A stretch of 60,487 bases of DNA from Hyphomicrobiales bacterium. Lineage in GTDB: Bacteria > Pseudomonadota > Alphaproteobacteria > Rhizobiales > NORP267. The notes under the pieces were generated by a model. That model was given only the letters and a program-made list of their open reading frames with translations, was not told the origin of the DNA and did no database searches. Numbering within the stretch: position 1 is the first letter of the stretch; each line of letters opens with the position of its first letter. The stretch spans positions 1-60,487 of the forward strand of contig JAUYJB010000130.1 of NCBI GenBank assembly GCA_030688605.1, read 5' to 3'. This document shows positions 9,895 to 18,554 of the stretch, in pieces. Both the position numbers and the translations under genes were made by a program.

Positions 9895-11949
9895 TCAGCG
9901 CAGCGCCGCGGCGATGTTGCCGCCGTCGACCGTCTCGATATGGCCGGTGGTCTTGCGCGCCTTGGCGAGATGCACGAAGGCCTGGGCGACATCGTCCGCC
10001 GTGACCTCGCGGCGCAGCAGGTTGCCGCGCATGTATTGGTCTTCGGAGACCCGCCGCGCGCGGGCGCGCTCGGCGATGAAATCGTCGGTCAGGAGGCCCG
10101 AGCGGATGCGGTCGGCATTGACGCCATTCGAGCGGATGCCGTCTGAGCCGTAATCGACCGCATATTGGCGCACGAGCAGGAGGGTCGCCGCCTTGGGCAG
10201 GCCATAGGGGCCGAAATTCGGCCCCGGATTGACCGCCTGCTTGGAGACGTTGAAGAGAAGACAGCCGCCGGTCTCCTGTGCCCGCATGACGCGCACCGCT
10301 TCTTGAGCAACGCTCTGATGGGCGAAGAAATTGATCTCGAAGCTTTCGCGCAGCACCGCGTCCGGGACTTCGCCGATGCGGCCCGACCAGGCGGCGCCCG
10401 CATTGGAGACCAGGATATCGACGCCGCCGAAGCGCTCGCACACCTTGTCGAATGCCGTGCGCACCGAGGCGCGGTCGGTCACGTCGCAGGCGATGCCGAA
10501 ACCGCCGATCCCTGCCGCCCCACGCTCGGCCGCCGCGCCGTCGATGTCGAGAATGGCGACATCAGCGCCCTCCCGGCGTAGCGCCTCGGCGGTGGCAAAC
10601 CCGATGGCCCCGGCGCCACCCGTCACCACGGCGACCTGGCGCGTCAAGGGCTTGTCGGCGGATTTGGCGAGCTTGGCGTGCTCCAGGCTCCAATATTCGA
10701 GATCGAACAGGTCGCTTTCCGGCAACGGCTCGTAGCGGCCGATGGCCTCGGCGTCGGTGACGACGCGCACCGTGTTCTCGGCAAGGTCGGCCGCAGCGCC
10801 GGCGTCCATGTAGGTCTTGCCGAGGCCGAACAGGCCGAGCCCCGGCACCAGCGCCACCCGTGGGCTGGGGTCGAGCCTGGTCTTGGTGTTGCCGACGCGC
10901 TTGTTCGCGCGGGCGAAATAAGCGTCGTATCGGGCGGCGAACTGGGCAACGGCTTCGCGTACCGCCGCGGCGAAATCGTCGAGCCCGCCGGCCTCGGGCG
11001 ACGGGACTACGAGCGGCACGTTCTTGGTGCGGATGATGTGGTCCGGCGTCACCACGCCGCGTTGGCTGTAGTCGGAAAGCTCCTCGCCGTTGACATAGTT
11101 GAGGATCTCGGGGCTCGCCCGGAAGGTCATGACGAAGCGCTCGGGCTCGCCGGCGAGATCGGCTGGGGGAATGGCGCAGGCGCCGCGCAGGATCGGCGCG
11201 ATGTCGGCGGCCGTGGCGAGTTTTTCCGGCAAGGCCCGCGCGGCGAAGACGTTGCGCCGGTTTCTGGCAAGCCGCGCCTCGGCGCGGGAAACCATGTCGA
11301 TCATCCGCTCATAGGCCTCGCGCGCGTCCTCGCCGAAGGTGAAGATGCCGTGCTTGTGCAGGATCAGACCTGCCACGTCGCGCTTCTGCGCGTAGATTTC
11401 GGCCGCTTTCTTGGCGAGCGCAAAGCCCGGCATGATGTAGGGCACGAGCCCCATCTCGCCGCCATAAACCTCGGCAGCAAGCTTCTCCCCGTCCGGCTGG
11501 TCGACAAGGGAAAGGACGGCGGTCGAATGGGTGTGGTCGATGAATTTGTGCGGCAGGAAGGCGTGCAGGAGCGTCTCGACGGAGGGGTTGGGCGCGGCGC
11601 TGTCGATGAGGTTGCCGCGCTGATAATTGACCATGTCCTCGTCGGTCAAACCTTCGAGCCGGCGCAGCGCCTGCAGCCGCTCGAGCCGCACCATGGGAAG
11701 GCCCTCTGGCTCGATGTCGCCCATGTCCCGGCCCGAGCCCTTGACGCACAGGACATCGATCTCATCACCCAACAGGTCGGTGATCCGGGTCTTGACCGAA
11801 CTGTTGCCGCCGCCATGCATGACGAGGCGCGGGTCGCGGCCCAAGAGCCTCGTCGTATAGACCCTGAGCGCGAGGTCCTCGGGGATGCCCTCCTGCGCGT
11901 AGCGCGCGACATAGGCGCGGGCGTCGGCGTCGGACCATCGGCTTTCCAT
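9895..11949 (-). CDS. Bifunctional class II aldolase / short-chain dehydrogenase
   Basis: A 684-residue fusion. Residues 25-400 form a class II (zinc) aldolase/adducin domain with HGGGNSSVKT at 45, DHTHSTAV near 135 and LHKHGIFTFGED near 196; these histidines are the metal ligands. Residues 435-684 form a short-chain dehydrogenase with VVTGGAGAIG, LVSNAGAAW, Ser in FNVSKQ and catalytic YGLPK near 580. Relatives cleave 6- or 5-deoxyketose 1-phosphates (for example rhamnulose-1-P) to DHAP plus an aldehyde, which the SDR half then oxidises or reduces. It starts 1 bp after the mtnA stop. The natural substrate is therefore probably 5-methylthioribulose-1-P or 5-deoxyribulose-1-P rather than a rhamnose intermediate (inference; no rhamnose genes are nearby). 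The start ATG 11949 is preferred over longer frames that run into mtnA. Confidence 0.9.
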   Translation of the reverse strand: MESRWSDADARAYVARYAQEGIPEDLALRVYTTRLLGRDPRLVMHGGGNSSVKTRITDLLGDEIDVLCVKGSGRDMGDIEPEGLPMVRLERLQALRRLEGLTDEDMVNYQRGNLIDSAAPNPSVETLLHAFLPHKFIDHTHSTAVLSLVDQPDGEKLAAEVYGGEMGLVPYIMPGFALAKKAAEIYAQKRDVAGLILHKHGIFTFGEDAREAYERMIDMVSRAEARLARNRRNVFAARALPEKLATAADIAPILRGACAIPPADLAGEPERFVMTFRASPEILNYVNGEELSDYSQRGVVTPDHIIRTKNVPLVVPSPEAGGLDDFAAAVREAVAQFAARYDAYFARANKRVGNTKTRLDPSPRVALVPGLGLFGLGKTYMDAGAAADLAENTVRVVTDAEAIGRYEPLPESDLFDLEYWSLEHAKLAKSADKPLTRQVAVVTGGAGAIGFATAEALRREGADVAILDIDGAAAERGAAGIGGFGIACDVTDRASVRTAFDKVCERFGGVDILVSNAGAAWSGRIGEVPDAVLRESFEINFFAHQSVAQEAVRVMRAQETGGCLLFNVSKQAVNPGPNFGPYGLPKAATLLLVRQYAVDYGSDGIRSNGVNADRIRSGLLTDDFIAERARARRVSEDQYMRGNLLRREVTADDVAQAFVHLAKARKTTGHIETVDGGNIAAALR

Positions 11950-11950
11950 G

Positions 11951-13054
11951 TCAGGCCGCCTCCCCTGCCCGTTCCGGATAAAGCGCAAGCAGCCCCGCGC
12001 GCGAGGCTTCGCACACGCCGCGTTCGGTGACGAGGCCGGTGACGAGCCTTGCCGGCGTCACGTCGAAGGCCGGGTTGGCGGCCGGGCTGCCGGGGGCCGA
12101 AATCGCGACGCTGACGATTGAGCCATCCGCCGCCCTGCCGGTCATCTCGGTGACCTCGCGCGGGTCGCGCTCCTCGATGGGGATCGAGGCAAGTCCGTCC
12201 TCGATGCGCCAGTCGATGCTCGAATGCGGCAGCGCGACATAGAAGGGCACGCCATTGTCGTAGGCCGCCAGCGCCTTGAGATAGGTGCCGATCTTGTTGG
12301 CGACGTCGCCGTTTGCCGCCGTGCGGTCGGAGCCGACGATGACGAGGTCGACCTTCCCGCGGTGCATCAGATGGCCGCCGGCATTATCCGCGATGAGGGT
12401 GTGCGGCACGCCATGGCCGGCGAGTTCGAAGGCGGTCAGCGCCGCGCCCTGGTTGCGCGGACGCGTCTCGTCGACCCAGACATGGACCGGAATGCCCAGA
12501 TCGTGCGCCTGATAGACCGGCGCGGTGGCGGTGCCCCAATCGACGGTGGCAAGCCAACCAGCATTGCAATGGGTGAGGATGTTGACTGGCGCGCCGGGCT
12601 TTTTTTCCGCCTGCGCCTCGATCAGCTTGAGGCCGTGCACGCCGATCAACCGGCAGGTCTCGATATCCTCGTCGCAGATGTCCCCGGCGCGCTTTAAGGC
12701 GGCCGCGGCGCGCCTGCCGTGCGGCACGTTGCGCACGGCCTTGACCATCTCGTCGAGCGCCCAGGCGAGATTGACGGCGGTCGGCCGCGTCGCCTCGAGC
12801 AGCGCGCGGGCCTCCTCCAGCGCCCGGTCGGACGGATCGGCGCGAAGCGCCAGCCACACGCCATAGGCCGCCGTCGCGCCGATCAGCGGCGCGCCGCGCA
12901 CCTGCATCGACGAGATCGCGCGGGCGGCCGCCTCGACCGTCTCCAGCCGGGCGATGACGAGCGCGTGCGGCAGCAGCGTCTGGTCGATGATGTCGACCGC
13001 CTGCCCGTCGCGGGCGGGCCAGATGGTGCGGTAGTGAACGCCGTCGATGTTCAT
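11951..13054 (-). CDS. mtnA: S-methyl-5-thioribose-1-phosphate isomerase
   Basis: MtnA interconverts methylthioribose-1-P and methylthioribulose-1-P, and in other bacteria also acts on 5-deoxyribose-1-P. The 367-residue product has the classic blocks: MQVRGAPLIGATAAYG (residues 50-65), RPTAVNLAWALDEM, ILTHCNAGWLATVDWGTATAP with the catalytic Cys, VWVDETRPRNQGAALTAFEL, and DLVIVGSDRTAANGDVANKIGTY with the catalytic Asp. The length is normal. It lies 13 bp after apt and 1 bp before the aldolase-SDR, so the products of MtnP (via MtnA) pass directly to the aldolase. No mtnB, mtnC, mtnD or mtnK is visible, which argues against the classical aerobic methionine salvage pathway in this cluster. Confidence 0.97.
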   Translation of the reverse strand: MNIDGVHYRTIWPARDGQAVDIIDQTLLPHALVIARLETVEAAARAISSMQVRGAPLIGATAAYGVWLALRADPSDRALEEARALLEATRPTAVNLAWALDEMVKAVRNVPHGRRAAAALKRAGDICDEDIETCRLIGVHGLKLIEAQAEKKPGAPVNILTHCNAGWLATVDWGTATAPVYQAHDLGIPVHVWVDETRPRNQGAALTAFELAGHGVPHTLIADNAGGHLMHRGKVDLVIVGSDRTAANGDVANKIGTYLKALAAYDNGVPFYVALPHSSIDWRIEDGLASIPIEERDPREVTEMTGRAADGSIVSVAISAPGSPAANPAFDVTPARLVTGLVTERGVCEASRAGLLALYPERAGEAA

Positions 13055-13067
13055 GGCGGCATACCGT

Positions 13068-13613
13068 TCAATCGCCCTTGAATTCGACCAGCGAGTGCAC
13101 CTTGACGCCCTTTTCCCTGAGCAGCCTGGAGCCGCCGAGGTCCGGCAGGTCGATGACGAAGCAGGCGGCGACGATGTCGCTTCCCGAACGGCGGATCAGC
13201 TCCAGCGCCGCCGCCGCCGTGCCGCCGGTGGCGATCAGGTCGTCGACCAAGAGGCATTTGTCACCGGGCCGGATGGCGTCCGCGTGGATCTCCACCGTAT
13301 CGACGCCATATTCGAGCGAATAATCCTGCACGATGGTCGTGCCCGGCAGCTTGCCCTTCTTGCGGATCGGTATGAAGCCCTTGCCGAGCTCGTGGGCGAT
13401 CGCCCCGCCGAGAATGAAGCCGCGCGCCTCGATGCCGAGGACATAGTCGATCGGCACGCGCAGGAACGGCCACAGCAGCTCGTCGACGGCGGCGCGGAAG
13501 GCGTGCGGGTTGGCGAACAGCGTCGTCACGTCGCGGAACTGGATGCCGGGCTTGGGATAGTCGGGAATGGTGCGGATATGGTCCTTGATCCGGAACCCGT
13601 TTCTGAGATCCAT
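13068..13613 (-). CDS. apt: Adenine phosphoribosyltransferase
   Basis: Apt recycles free adenine to AMP with PRPP. The 181-residue protein is full length: [19 protein letters not shown] near residue 16, [42 protein letters not shown], and the PRPP loop [19 protein letters not shown] near residue 120. ATG 13613 gives the family start [20 protein letters not shown]; an in-frame upstream extension is not needed. Adenine is the other product of MtnP, encoded about 1.1 kb upstream on the same strand, so the gene completes purine recovery from methylthioadenosine or 5'-deoxyadenosine. Confidence 0.97.
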   Translation of the reverse strand: MDLRNGFRIKDHIRTIPDYPKPGIQFRDVTTLFANPHAFRAAVDELLWPFLRVPIDYVLGIEARGFILGGAIAHELGKGFIPIRKKGKLPGTTIVQDYSLEYGVDTVEIHADAIRPGDKCLLVDDLIATGGTAAAALELIRRSGSDIVAACFVIDLPDLGGSRLLREKGVKVHSLVEFKGD

Positions 13614-13706
13614 GGCAGCCTCCCCGGAATTGCGTCCGGACCCTTGCGCGCGCCCCGTCAAAGCCTCAGCCTTTCAAAGCGAAATGCGAACCGAGAGGGT
13701 ACCATT

Positions 13707-13913
13707 GTGAGTAATCAAAACGGCTATGTCACCGTCACCAATATCAAAATATCGTTCGGCAGGCTGATCGTCCTGTTCGTCAAGCTCGGCCTCGCGGCAA
13801 TTCCCGCCGCCATCATACTCGCCCTCATATGGGGCCTGGTCGTGCTGGCGCTGGGCGCGCTTTTCGGCGGCCTCGACTCGCTGAACGAATTGCTGACCCC
13901 TCCCAGCCGCTAG
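13707..13913 (+). CDS. Small single-pass or hairpin membrane protein, function unknown
   Basis: A 68-residue frame opened by GTG at 13707 with GAGAGGG eight bases upstream. After a polar start (SNQNGYVTVTNIKISFGR) it has a long hydrophobic stretch from residue 21 to about 53, enough for one long or two short membrane segments. It ends with a polar Pro/Ser tail (NELLTPPSR). I do not recognise a family. It runs opposite to apt and to the secreted protein gene, so it has its own promoter somewhere in 13614-13706. A Rhizobiales-type intergenic repeat begins at its stop codon. Confidence 0.6.
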   Translation: MSNQNGYVTVTNIKISFGRLIVLFVKLGLAAIPAAIILALIWGLVVLALGALFGGLDSLNELLTPPSR

Positions 13914-13940
13914 AGCGGGATGAGGAAAAGTGGGAACCGC
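13912..13940 (+). repeat. Fragment of a Rhizobiales intergenic palindromic repeat
   Basis: The run starting AGAGCGGGATGAGGAAAAGT closely resembles the short palindromic repeats scattered between genes in Bradyrhizobium and related genomes (recognised from memory). Only about one arm is obvious here, with the partial return arm GAACCGCT. It overlaps the stop codon of the small membrane protein. Copies elsewhere in the genome would confirm it. Confidence 0.45.
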
Positions 13941-13984
13941 TCCAGCCGACTGGGACCGCCTGCCCGAACCGGGCCGCGAAAAGG

Positions 13985-14605
13985 TCAGTGGGACTGTTCC
14001 TTGTGGTGTTCGCAGGTGACATTCGGATTGAACGGCATCAGCGCGCCCGAGGGATTTTCCCGGTGGGTCCAGACGTGCTGGTCGTAGTGGGGCTCGAACG
14101 CGTGCGCCTCGTCGGCCGGCGTCGCGGGGTCGTCGGCCATCGGATCCCAGGTGCGCCCCGCGAAGACCGGCGGGGCGTCGTGTCCGGCCGCTTTCCACGC
14201 CTTCTGGAAGACCAGATTCTCGGCGCCGACGAGGACGAGAGAGCCGTCGGCCTGCGGCTCGTAGAGCAGGATCGCGGGCTTCTGAAAGTCGGTATGGGTG
14301 CTCATCCCGTCGACCCGCGGCTCGCCGGCGGTGATCTCGAGCATCTGCGGGTGGATATAGTGGATGCCCATCCCGCCCCACTCCGGCGGCAGGCCTTCCT
14401 CCGCCGCGGTGACGCAGTGGCCCGCCGGATCCGGAATGTAGCCGTCGGCCAGCGCCGCATTGACGTCCTTGTATTTCTCGATGGCTGCGCGCACCGCGGC
14501 CACCTCCGCGGCCTCGTCGGCAACGGCGCCGACGGGCGGGACTAGCGCCGACACTACAATGGCGGCGGCGGCAAACACGATCGAACGAGAAAACTCAGAA
14601 CACAT
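13985..14605 (-). CDS. Secreted His-rich protein of unknown function
   Basis: A roughly 206-residue protein with a clear signal peptide (hydrophobic stretch to VGAVADEAAE near residue 32). The mature part is rich in conserved-looking His, Trp and Pro: GMGIHYIHPQML near residue 100, MSTHTDFQKPAILLYEP, FEPHYDQHVWTHRENPSGAL and NVTCEHHKEQSH at the end. A His cluster in an exported protein suggests metal binding, but I recognise no characterised family. Two ATGs compete: 14605 is 5 bases from AGGAGG and is preferred; 14608 is only 2 bases away. It lies between mtnP and apt on the same strand, interrupting the nucleoside salvage genes, so it may be co-transcribed with them. Confidence 0.75.
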   Translation of the reverse strand: MCSEFSRSIVFAAAAIVVSALVPPVGAVADEAAEVAAVRAAIEKYKDVNAALADGYIPDPAGHCVTAAEEGLPPEWGGMGIHYIHPQMLEITAGEPRVDGMSTHTDFQKPAILLYEPQADGSLVLVGAENLVFQKAWKAAGHDAPPVFAGRTWDPMADDPATPADEAHAFEPHYDQHVWTHRENPSGALMPFNPNVTCEHHKEQSH

Positions 14606-14740
14606 CATTCCCTCCTTGGCGATGGTGAGCGTCTTGTCAGCGTCAGCGCCGCCGACAAGATCGGCGTGGCCCAGATGACCACAAGCCGTGGGCGAAAGCT
14701 AGAATTCCTCTAGTCTGACCGCAAGCTCTAGTTTACGGCC

Positions 14741-15619
14741 TCATCCGCCCTTCAGCACCCGTCCCGCCACCGCGTCGAGCTTCTTCAGAAGCGCGGGATC
14801 CCGCGCCTCCGGCGCCGTGATCAGCGCCGTGTCGAGCGCCCGGTCGGAGCCGATCGGACAGGTCTCGTGCTGGCGCGGGAAGTCCTTGGCGAGGCGAGCG
14901 ATGAGCCGCTTGGCCTTGTCGGCATTGTCCATCAGCACGCGGATGATGTCGGCGACCACCACGTGGTCGTGGTCGGGGTGCCAGCAGTCGTAATCGGTGA
15001 CCATGGCGACGGTGGCGTAGCAGACCTCCGCTTCGCGGGCGAGCTTGGCCTCCGGCATGTTGGTCATGCCGATCACCGAATAGCCGAGATTCTTGTAGGT
15101 GAGGCTTTCGGCGAGCGAGGAAAATTGCGGCCCCTCGATGCACACATAGGTCCCTTCGCGCGCGAACGACAGGCCTTCGGCCTCCGCCGCCGCTGCGAGG
15201 TGCAGCCTGAGCCGCGGCGAGACCGGATGGGCCATCGACACATGCGCCACGCAGCCGGTGCCGAAAAACGAAGTGGCGCGGTTGTGGGTGCGGTCGACGA
15301 ATTGGTCGACGAGCACGAAGGTACCCGGTGACAGCTCCTCCTTGAACGAGCCGCAGGCGGACAGCGAAACGAGGCTGGTGACGCCCGCCCGCTTCAAGGC
15401 GTCAATATTGGCACGGTAGTTGATGTCGGTGGGCGACAGCCGGTGGCCGATGTCGTGGCGGGAAAGGAAGACGATGGGCAGGCCATCGATCTCGCCGATG
15501 CGCAAGGGCGCCGACGGCTCGCCCCACGGGCTTGCGATTCGCTCCTCGCGTACGTTGGCGAGCCCGGGAAGGTCGTAGACGCCCGATCCGCCGATGACGC
15601 CGAGCACCGCCTTGGTCAC
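14741..15619 (-). CDS. mtnP: S-methyl-5'-thioadenosine phosphorylase
   Basis: MtnP splits methylthioadenosine (and 5'-deoxyadenosine in several bacteria) with phosphate, giving adenine and the 1-phosphosugar. The 292-residue product shows VIGGSGVYDLPG at the N-terminus, LSRHDIGHRLSPTDINYRAN, LVSLSACGSFKE, YVCIEGPQFSSLAES, IGMTNMPEAKLAREAE and MVTDYDCWH. All are MTAP-type markers; the Asp in TDYD distinguishes it from guanosine-type phosphorylases. GTG 15619 is chosen as start because GGAGGAG lies just upstream and the length fits. It follows petC by 53 bp on the same strand, an order also common in rhizobia. Confidence 0.95.
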   Translation of the reverse strand: MTKAVLGVIGGSGVYDLPGLANVREERIASPWGEPSAPLRIGEIDGLPIVFLSRHDIGHRLSPTDINYRANIDALKRAGVTSLVSLSACGSFKEELSPGTFVLVDQFVDRTHNRATSFFGTGCVAHVSMAHPVSPRLRLHLAAAAEAEGLSFAREGTYVCIEGPQFSSLAESLTYKNLGYSVIGMTNMPEAKLAREAEVCYATVAMVTDYDCWHPDHDHVVVADIIRVLMDNADKAKRLIARLAKDFPRQHETCPIGSDRALDTALITAPEARDPALLKKLDAVAGRVLKGG

Positions 15620-15672
15620 GCGCTCCTCCACCGCCGAGTTCGTTTCGAGAGCCTCGTCCCCCGTGCGTTCCT

Positions 15673-16473
15673 TCAATGCGCGACGCCGGCGAACAGCCGC
15701 CGCTTGGCGGCGTAGAGCAGGCCGGTGAGGATCAACAGATAGATCATGACGTTGAAGCCCATCCTGTGGCGCGCCTCGAGTTTCGGCTCGGCCGCCCACA
15801 TCAGGAACGCGGTCACGTCGCTAGCGTATTGCTCGACCGTCTCCGGCGAGCCGTCGGTGTACTCGACCACGCCCTCGCCGAGCGGCGGCGCCATGGCGAT
15901 CTGGCGGCCGGGGAAATAGGCGTTGTAGTTCATGCCCTCGCGCAGCTCGAAGCCGGTCGGCGGCTCCTCATAGCCAGCCAGAAGCGCGTGGATATAGTCG
16001 GGCCCGTGCGGGCGCGCCTTTGCCATCACCGACAGGTCGGGCGGCAGCGCGCCATTATTGGCGGCGCGGGCGGCCTGCTCGTTGGCGAAGGGCGACGGGA
16101 AGCGGTCGGAGGGAAGGCCCGCCCGGGTGAACATCTCCCCCTCATCGTCCGGGCCGTCCTCGACCTCGAACTCGGCGGCGAGCGCCTTGACCTCGGCCTC
16201 GGAGAATTCGAGACCGCCCGGCTCGGCGAGATTTCGGAACGACAGCATCCGCATCGAATGGCAGGCCGAGCAGACCTCGCGATAGACCTTGTAGCCGCGC
16301 TGCAACTGGGCGCGGTCGAAGGTGCCGAAGGGGCCGGAAAAGCTCCAATCCACGCCCGGCGGCGCGACCTCTTCCGCGGCACCCACGCGATCGGCGGCAA
16401 GGGAGACGGCGCAGCCGGCCAGAAGCGACGCGACGACGAGGCGCCGCAGCCCGTGGGCGAGAAGGTCGGTCAT
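15673..16473 (-). CDS. petC: Cytochrome c1 of the bc1 complex
   Basis: Cytochrome c1 passes electrons from the Rieske protein to soluble or membrane cytochrome c on the periplasmic side. The 266-residue precursor has a signal peptide ending near residue 32 ([10 protein letters not shown]). It carries the haem site CSACHSM near residue 69 with YKVYREV before it, and the [22 protein letters not shown] region. The Met ligand segment is in [13 protein letters not shown], and a C-terminal anchor ([20 protein letters not shown]) ends in a basic tail. It overlaps petB by 4 bp (ATGA), so it is the third gene of the petABC operon. Confidence 0.95.
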   Translation of the reverse strand: MTDLLAHGLRRLVVASLLAGCAVSLAADRVGAAEEVAPPGVDWSFSGPFGTFDRAQLQRGYKVYREVCSACHSMRMLSFRNLAEPGGLEFSEAEVKALAAEFEVEDGPDDEGEMFTRAGLPSDRFPSPFANEQAARAANNGALPPDLSVMAKARPHGPDYIHALLAGYEEPPTGFELREGMNYNAYFPGRQIAMAPPLGEGVVEYTDGSPETVEQYASDVTAFLMWAAEPKLEARHRMGFNVMIYLLILTGLLYAAKRRLFAGVAH

Positions 16474-17732
16474 GACGCGCCCCTGTGGCCGGCATCCGTC
16501 TTGGCCTGTTTGCCGAGCACGGCGGTTGCGATGCTTTCCGGCAGCGGCCGCGTCTTCTCGATGAGGCCGAGCAGCGGCAAGAGGATCAGGAAATGGAAGA
16601 AATAGTAGGCGGTCAGGATCCGCGCCGCGATCACGTATCCGCCCTCCGGCGGTTTCGAGCCGAGATAGCCGAGGCCGATGCTCACCACGACCAGGATCCA
16701 GAAGAACGGGATGTACATAGGCCGATAATTGGCCGAGCGCACCTTCGACGTATCGAGCCACGGCAGCACGAACAGGACGCCGATCGAGGCGAACATGGCG
16801 ATCACCCCGCCGAGCTTGTCGGGGACCGCCCGCAGGATCGCGTAATAGGGCAGGAAGTACCATTCCGGCACGATGTGCGCCGGTGTCACCAGCGGGTTCG
16901 CCTTGATGTAATTGTCGGGATGGCTGAGATAGTTGGGCGCGTAGAAGACCAGCGCCGCGAACAGCAGGAAGAAGGCGACGAGCGCGAAGGTGTCCTTGAC
17001 CGTGTAATAGGGATGGAAGGGCAGCGTGTCCTGCTTGGTCTTGGTATCGACCCCGAGCGGGTTGTTGTTGCCCGGCACGTGCAGCGCCCAGATGTGCACC
17101 ACCACCGCGCCGGCGATCAGGAACGGCAGCAGATAGTGCAGCGAGAAGAAGCGGTTCAGCGTCGGATTGTCGACTGAGTAGCCGCCCCACAGCCATTGGG
17201 TGACCTCGGTGCCGATGAGCGGAATGGCACTGAACAGGTTGGTGATCACCGTCGCCGCCCAGAAGCTCATCTGGCCCCACGGCAGCACGTAGCCCATGAA
17301 GGCGGTCGCCATCATGAGAAGCAGGATGACGACGCCGACGATCCACAGGATCTCGCGCGGCGCCTTGTAGGAGCCGTAATAGAGGCCGCGGAAGATGTGG
17401 ATATAGACGGCGAGGAAGAACAGCGAGCTGCCGTTGGCGTGCAGATAGCGCAGCAGCCAGCCATAGTTCACGTCGCGCATGATATGCTCGACGCTCTCGA
17501 AGGCGAAGTCCACATGCGCCGTGTAGTGCATGGCGAGCACGATTCCGGTGATCAGCTGGATTACCAGGAAGGCCATCAGGATGGCGCCGAAGGTCCAGAA
17601 ATAGTTGAGGTTGCGCGGCGTCGGAAAGGTGATCGCCGTAGGATAAAGGAAGCTCATCACCGGCAGTCGGCTCTCGAACCATTTCATGAACGCCGATTTG
17701 GGTGTGTATTTGTCGCCGTGGAGCACGCTCAT
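16470..17732 (-). CDS. petB: Cytochrome b of the bc1 complex
   Basis: The 420-residue core membrane subunit of ubiquinol:cytochrome c oxidoreductase carries both b haems and the two quinone sites. It has eight hydrophobic helices with the haem-ligand His pairs (LAMHYTAH and [17 protein letters not shown], later [11 protein letters not shown] and VVHIWALH). The Qo motif PEWY is in [16 protein letters not shown]. The length is typical of an unfused bacterial cytochrome b. petA ends 12 bp upstream and petC overlaps its end. Confidence 0.97.
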   Translation of the reverse strand: MSVLHGDKYTPKSAFMKWFESRLPVMSFLYPTAITFPTPRNLNYFWTFGAILMAFLVIQLITGIVLAMHYTAHVDFAFESVEHIMRDVNYGWLLRYLHANGSSLFFLAVYIHIFRGLYYGSYKAPREILWIVGVVILLLMMATAFMGYVLPWGQMSFWAATVITNLFSAIPLIGTEVTQWLWGGYSVDNPTLNRFFSLHYLLPFLIAGAVVVHIWALHVPGNNNPLGVDTKTKQDTLPFHPYYTVKDTFALVAFFLLFAALVFYAPNYLSHPDNYIKANPLVTPAHIVPEWYFLPYYAILRAVPDKLGGVIAMFASIGVLFVLPWLDTSKVRSANYRPMYIPFFWILVVVSIGLGYLGSKPPEGGYVIAARILTAYYFFHFLILLPLLGLIEKTRPLPESIATAVLGKQAKTDAGHRGAS

Positions 17733-17744
17733 GCCTGTCTTCCC

Positions 17745-18284
17745 CTAGCCGATCCGGACATGCTCGTCGTCGAGGAACTCATAGGCCGGAACCAACAGGT
17801 TCTGCGGCGCCGGCCCTTTGCGGATGCGGCCCGACGTGTCGTAGTGGGAGCCGTGGCAGGGGCAGAACCAGCCGCCCCAGTCGCCGCGCGGGTCGCCGTC
17901 CTTCTGGCCCAGCGGCACGCAGCCGAGATGGGTACAGATCCCGACCACGATCAGCCACTGCTCGCGGCCCGCCTTAACCCGGTCGGCGTCGGCCTGCGGG
18001 TCACGCAGCTCGGCGAGATCGATGTTCCGCGCCTCCTCGATCTCCTTGTCCGTGCGCTCGCGGATGAAGACCGGCTTGCCCTGCCACCGCACGGTCACGC
18101 CCTGGCCGACCTCGATGGCGCTGAGATCGACCTCGATGGCGGCGAGCGCCTGGATGCTGGCGTCGGGGTTCATCTGGTCGATGATCGGCCAGGCGGCGGC
18201 CATGGCGCCGACCGCGGCGAACGAACCGGTGGCGATGTAGAGGAAATCCCGGCGCGTTGGTTCCGCCGTACTTCTTGTGGCCAC
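17745..18284 (-). CDS. petA: Rieske iron-sulfur protein of the bc1 complex
   Basis: The 179-residue Rieske subunit carries the 2Fe-2S cluster that takes electrons from ubiquinol. It begins with a twin-arginine leader ([20 protein letters not shown]) that stays as membrane anchor. The cluster motifs are CTHLGC near residue 122 and CPCHGSHYD near 142, each with the Cys and His ligands. GTG 18284 is preferred: AGGGGG lies 7-8 bases upstream and gives the usual length, whereas the longer frame begins inside the leader region holding the 18-bp inverted repeat. It is the first gene of petABC. Confidence 0.95.
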   Translation of the reverse strand: MATRSTAEPTRRDFLYIATGSFAAVGAMAAAWPIIDQMNPDASIQALAAIEVDLSAIEVGQGVTVRWQGKPVFIRERTDKEIEEARNIDLAELRDPQADADRVKAGREQWLIVVGICTHLGCVPLGQKDGDPRGDWGGWFCPCHGSHYDTSGRIRKGPAPQNLLVPAYEFLDDEHVRIG

Positions 18285-18326
18285 GCTTTCACCCCCTGTT
18301 TGCAGGCGCCTGCGGTGGCGGCTGGC

Positions 18327-18344
18327 GTGTGTCGCATGACACAC
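18327..18344. promoter_or_regulatory. 18-bp interrupted palindrome upstream of petABC
   Basis: GTGTGTC and GACACAC form exact 7-bp arms around the 4-base spacer GCAT, 42 bp upstream of the petA GTG start. It may be a regulator site for the bc1 operon or a small hairpin in its leader RNA. It does not match the FNR-type TTGAT-ATCAA box. Confidence 0.45.
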
Positions 18345-18554
18345 GAGCCGGCTTGATGCCAAATGGAATCCGTCTTCCCGACCGTCAGGTTCCCTCGGTC
18401 AGAGCCGGCGCCACCCCGCAAGGCCCGGAAAATGCGGGCTTCTTTTGGCAAAGTTCAAATCCAATGTCCAGCACCGCGTGAGCCCGAGGGCGAAGCGTCG
18501 CATAATGCCTTGACGGTGAAAAGCCAATGGGCGGATTGTCGCTCGATTGAAGCC

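Noticed and set aside
9895-11949. Rhamnose catabolism (RhaD/RhaEW) as the role of the aldolase-dehydrogenase
   Set aside because: No rhamnose kinase, isomerase, mutarotase or transporter lies nearby, while mtnA, apt and mtnP do. Kept as an alternative in the entry but not as the call.
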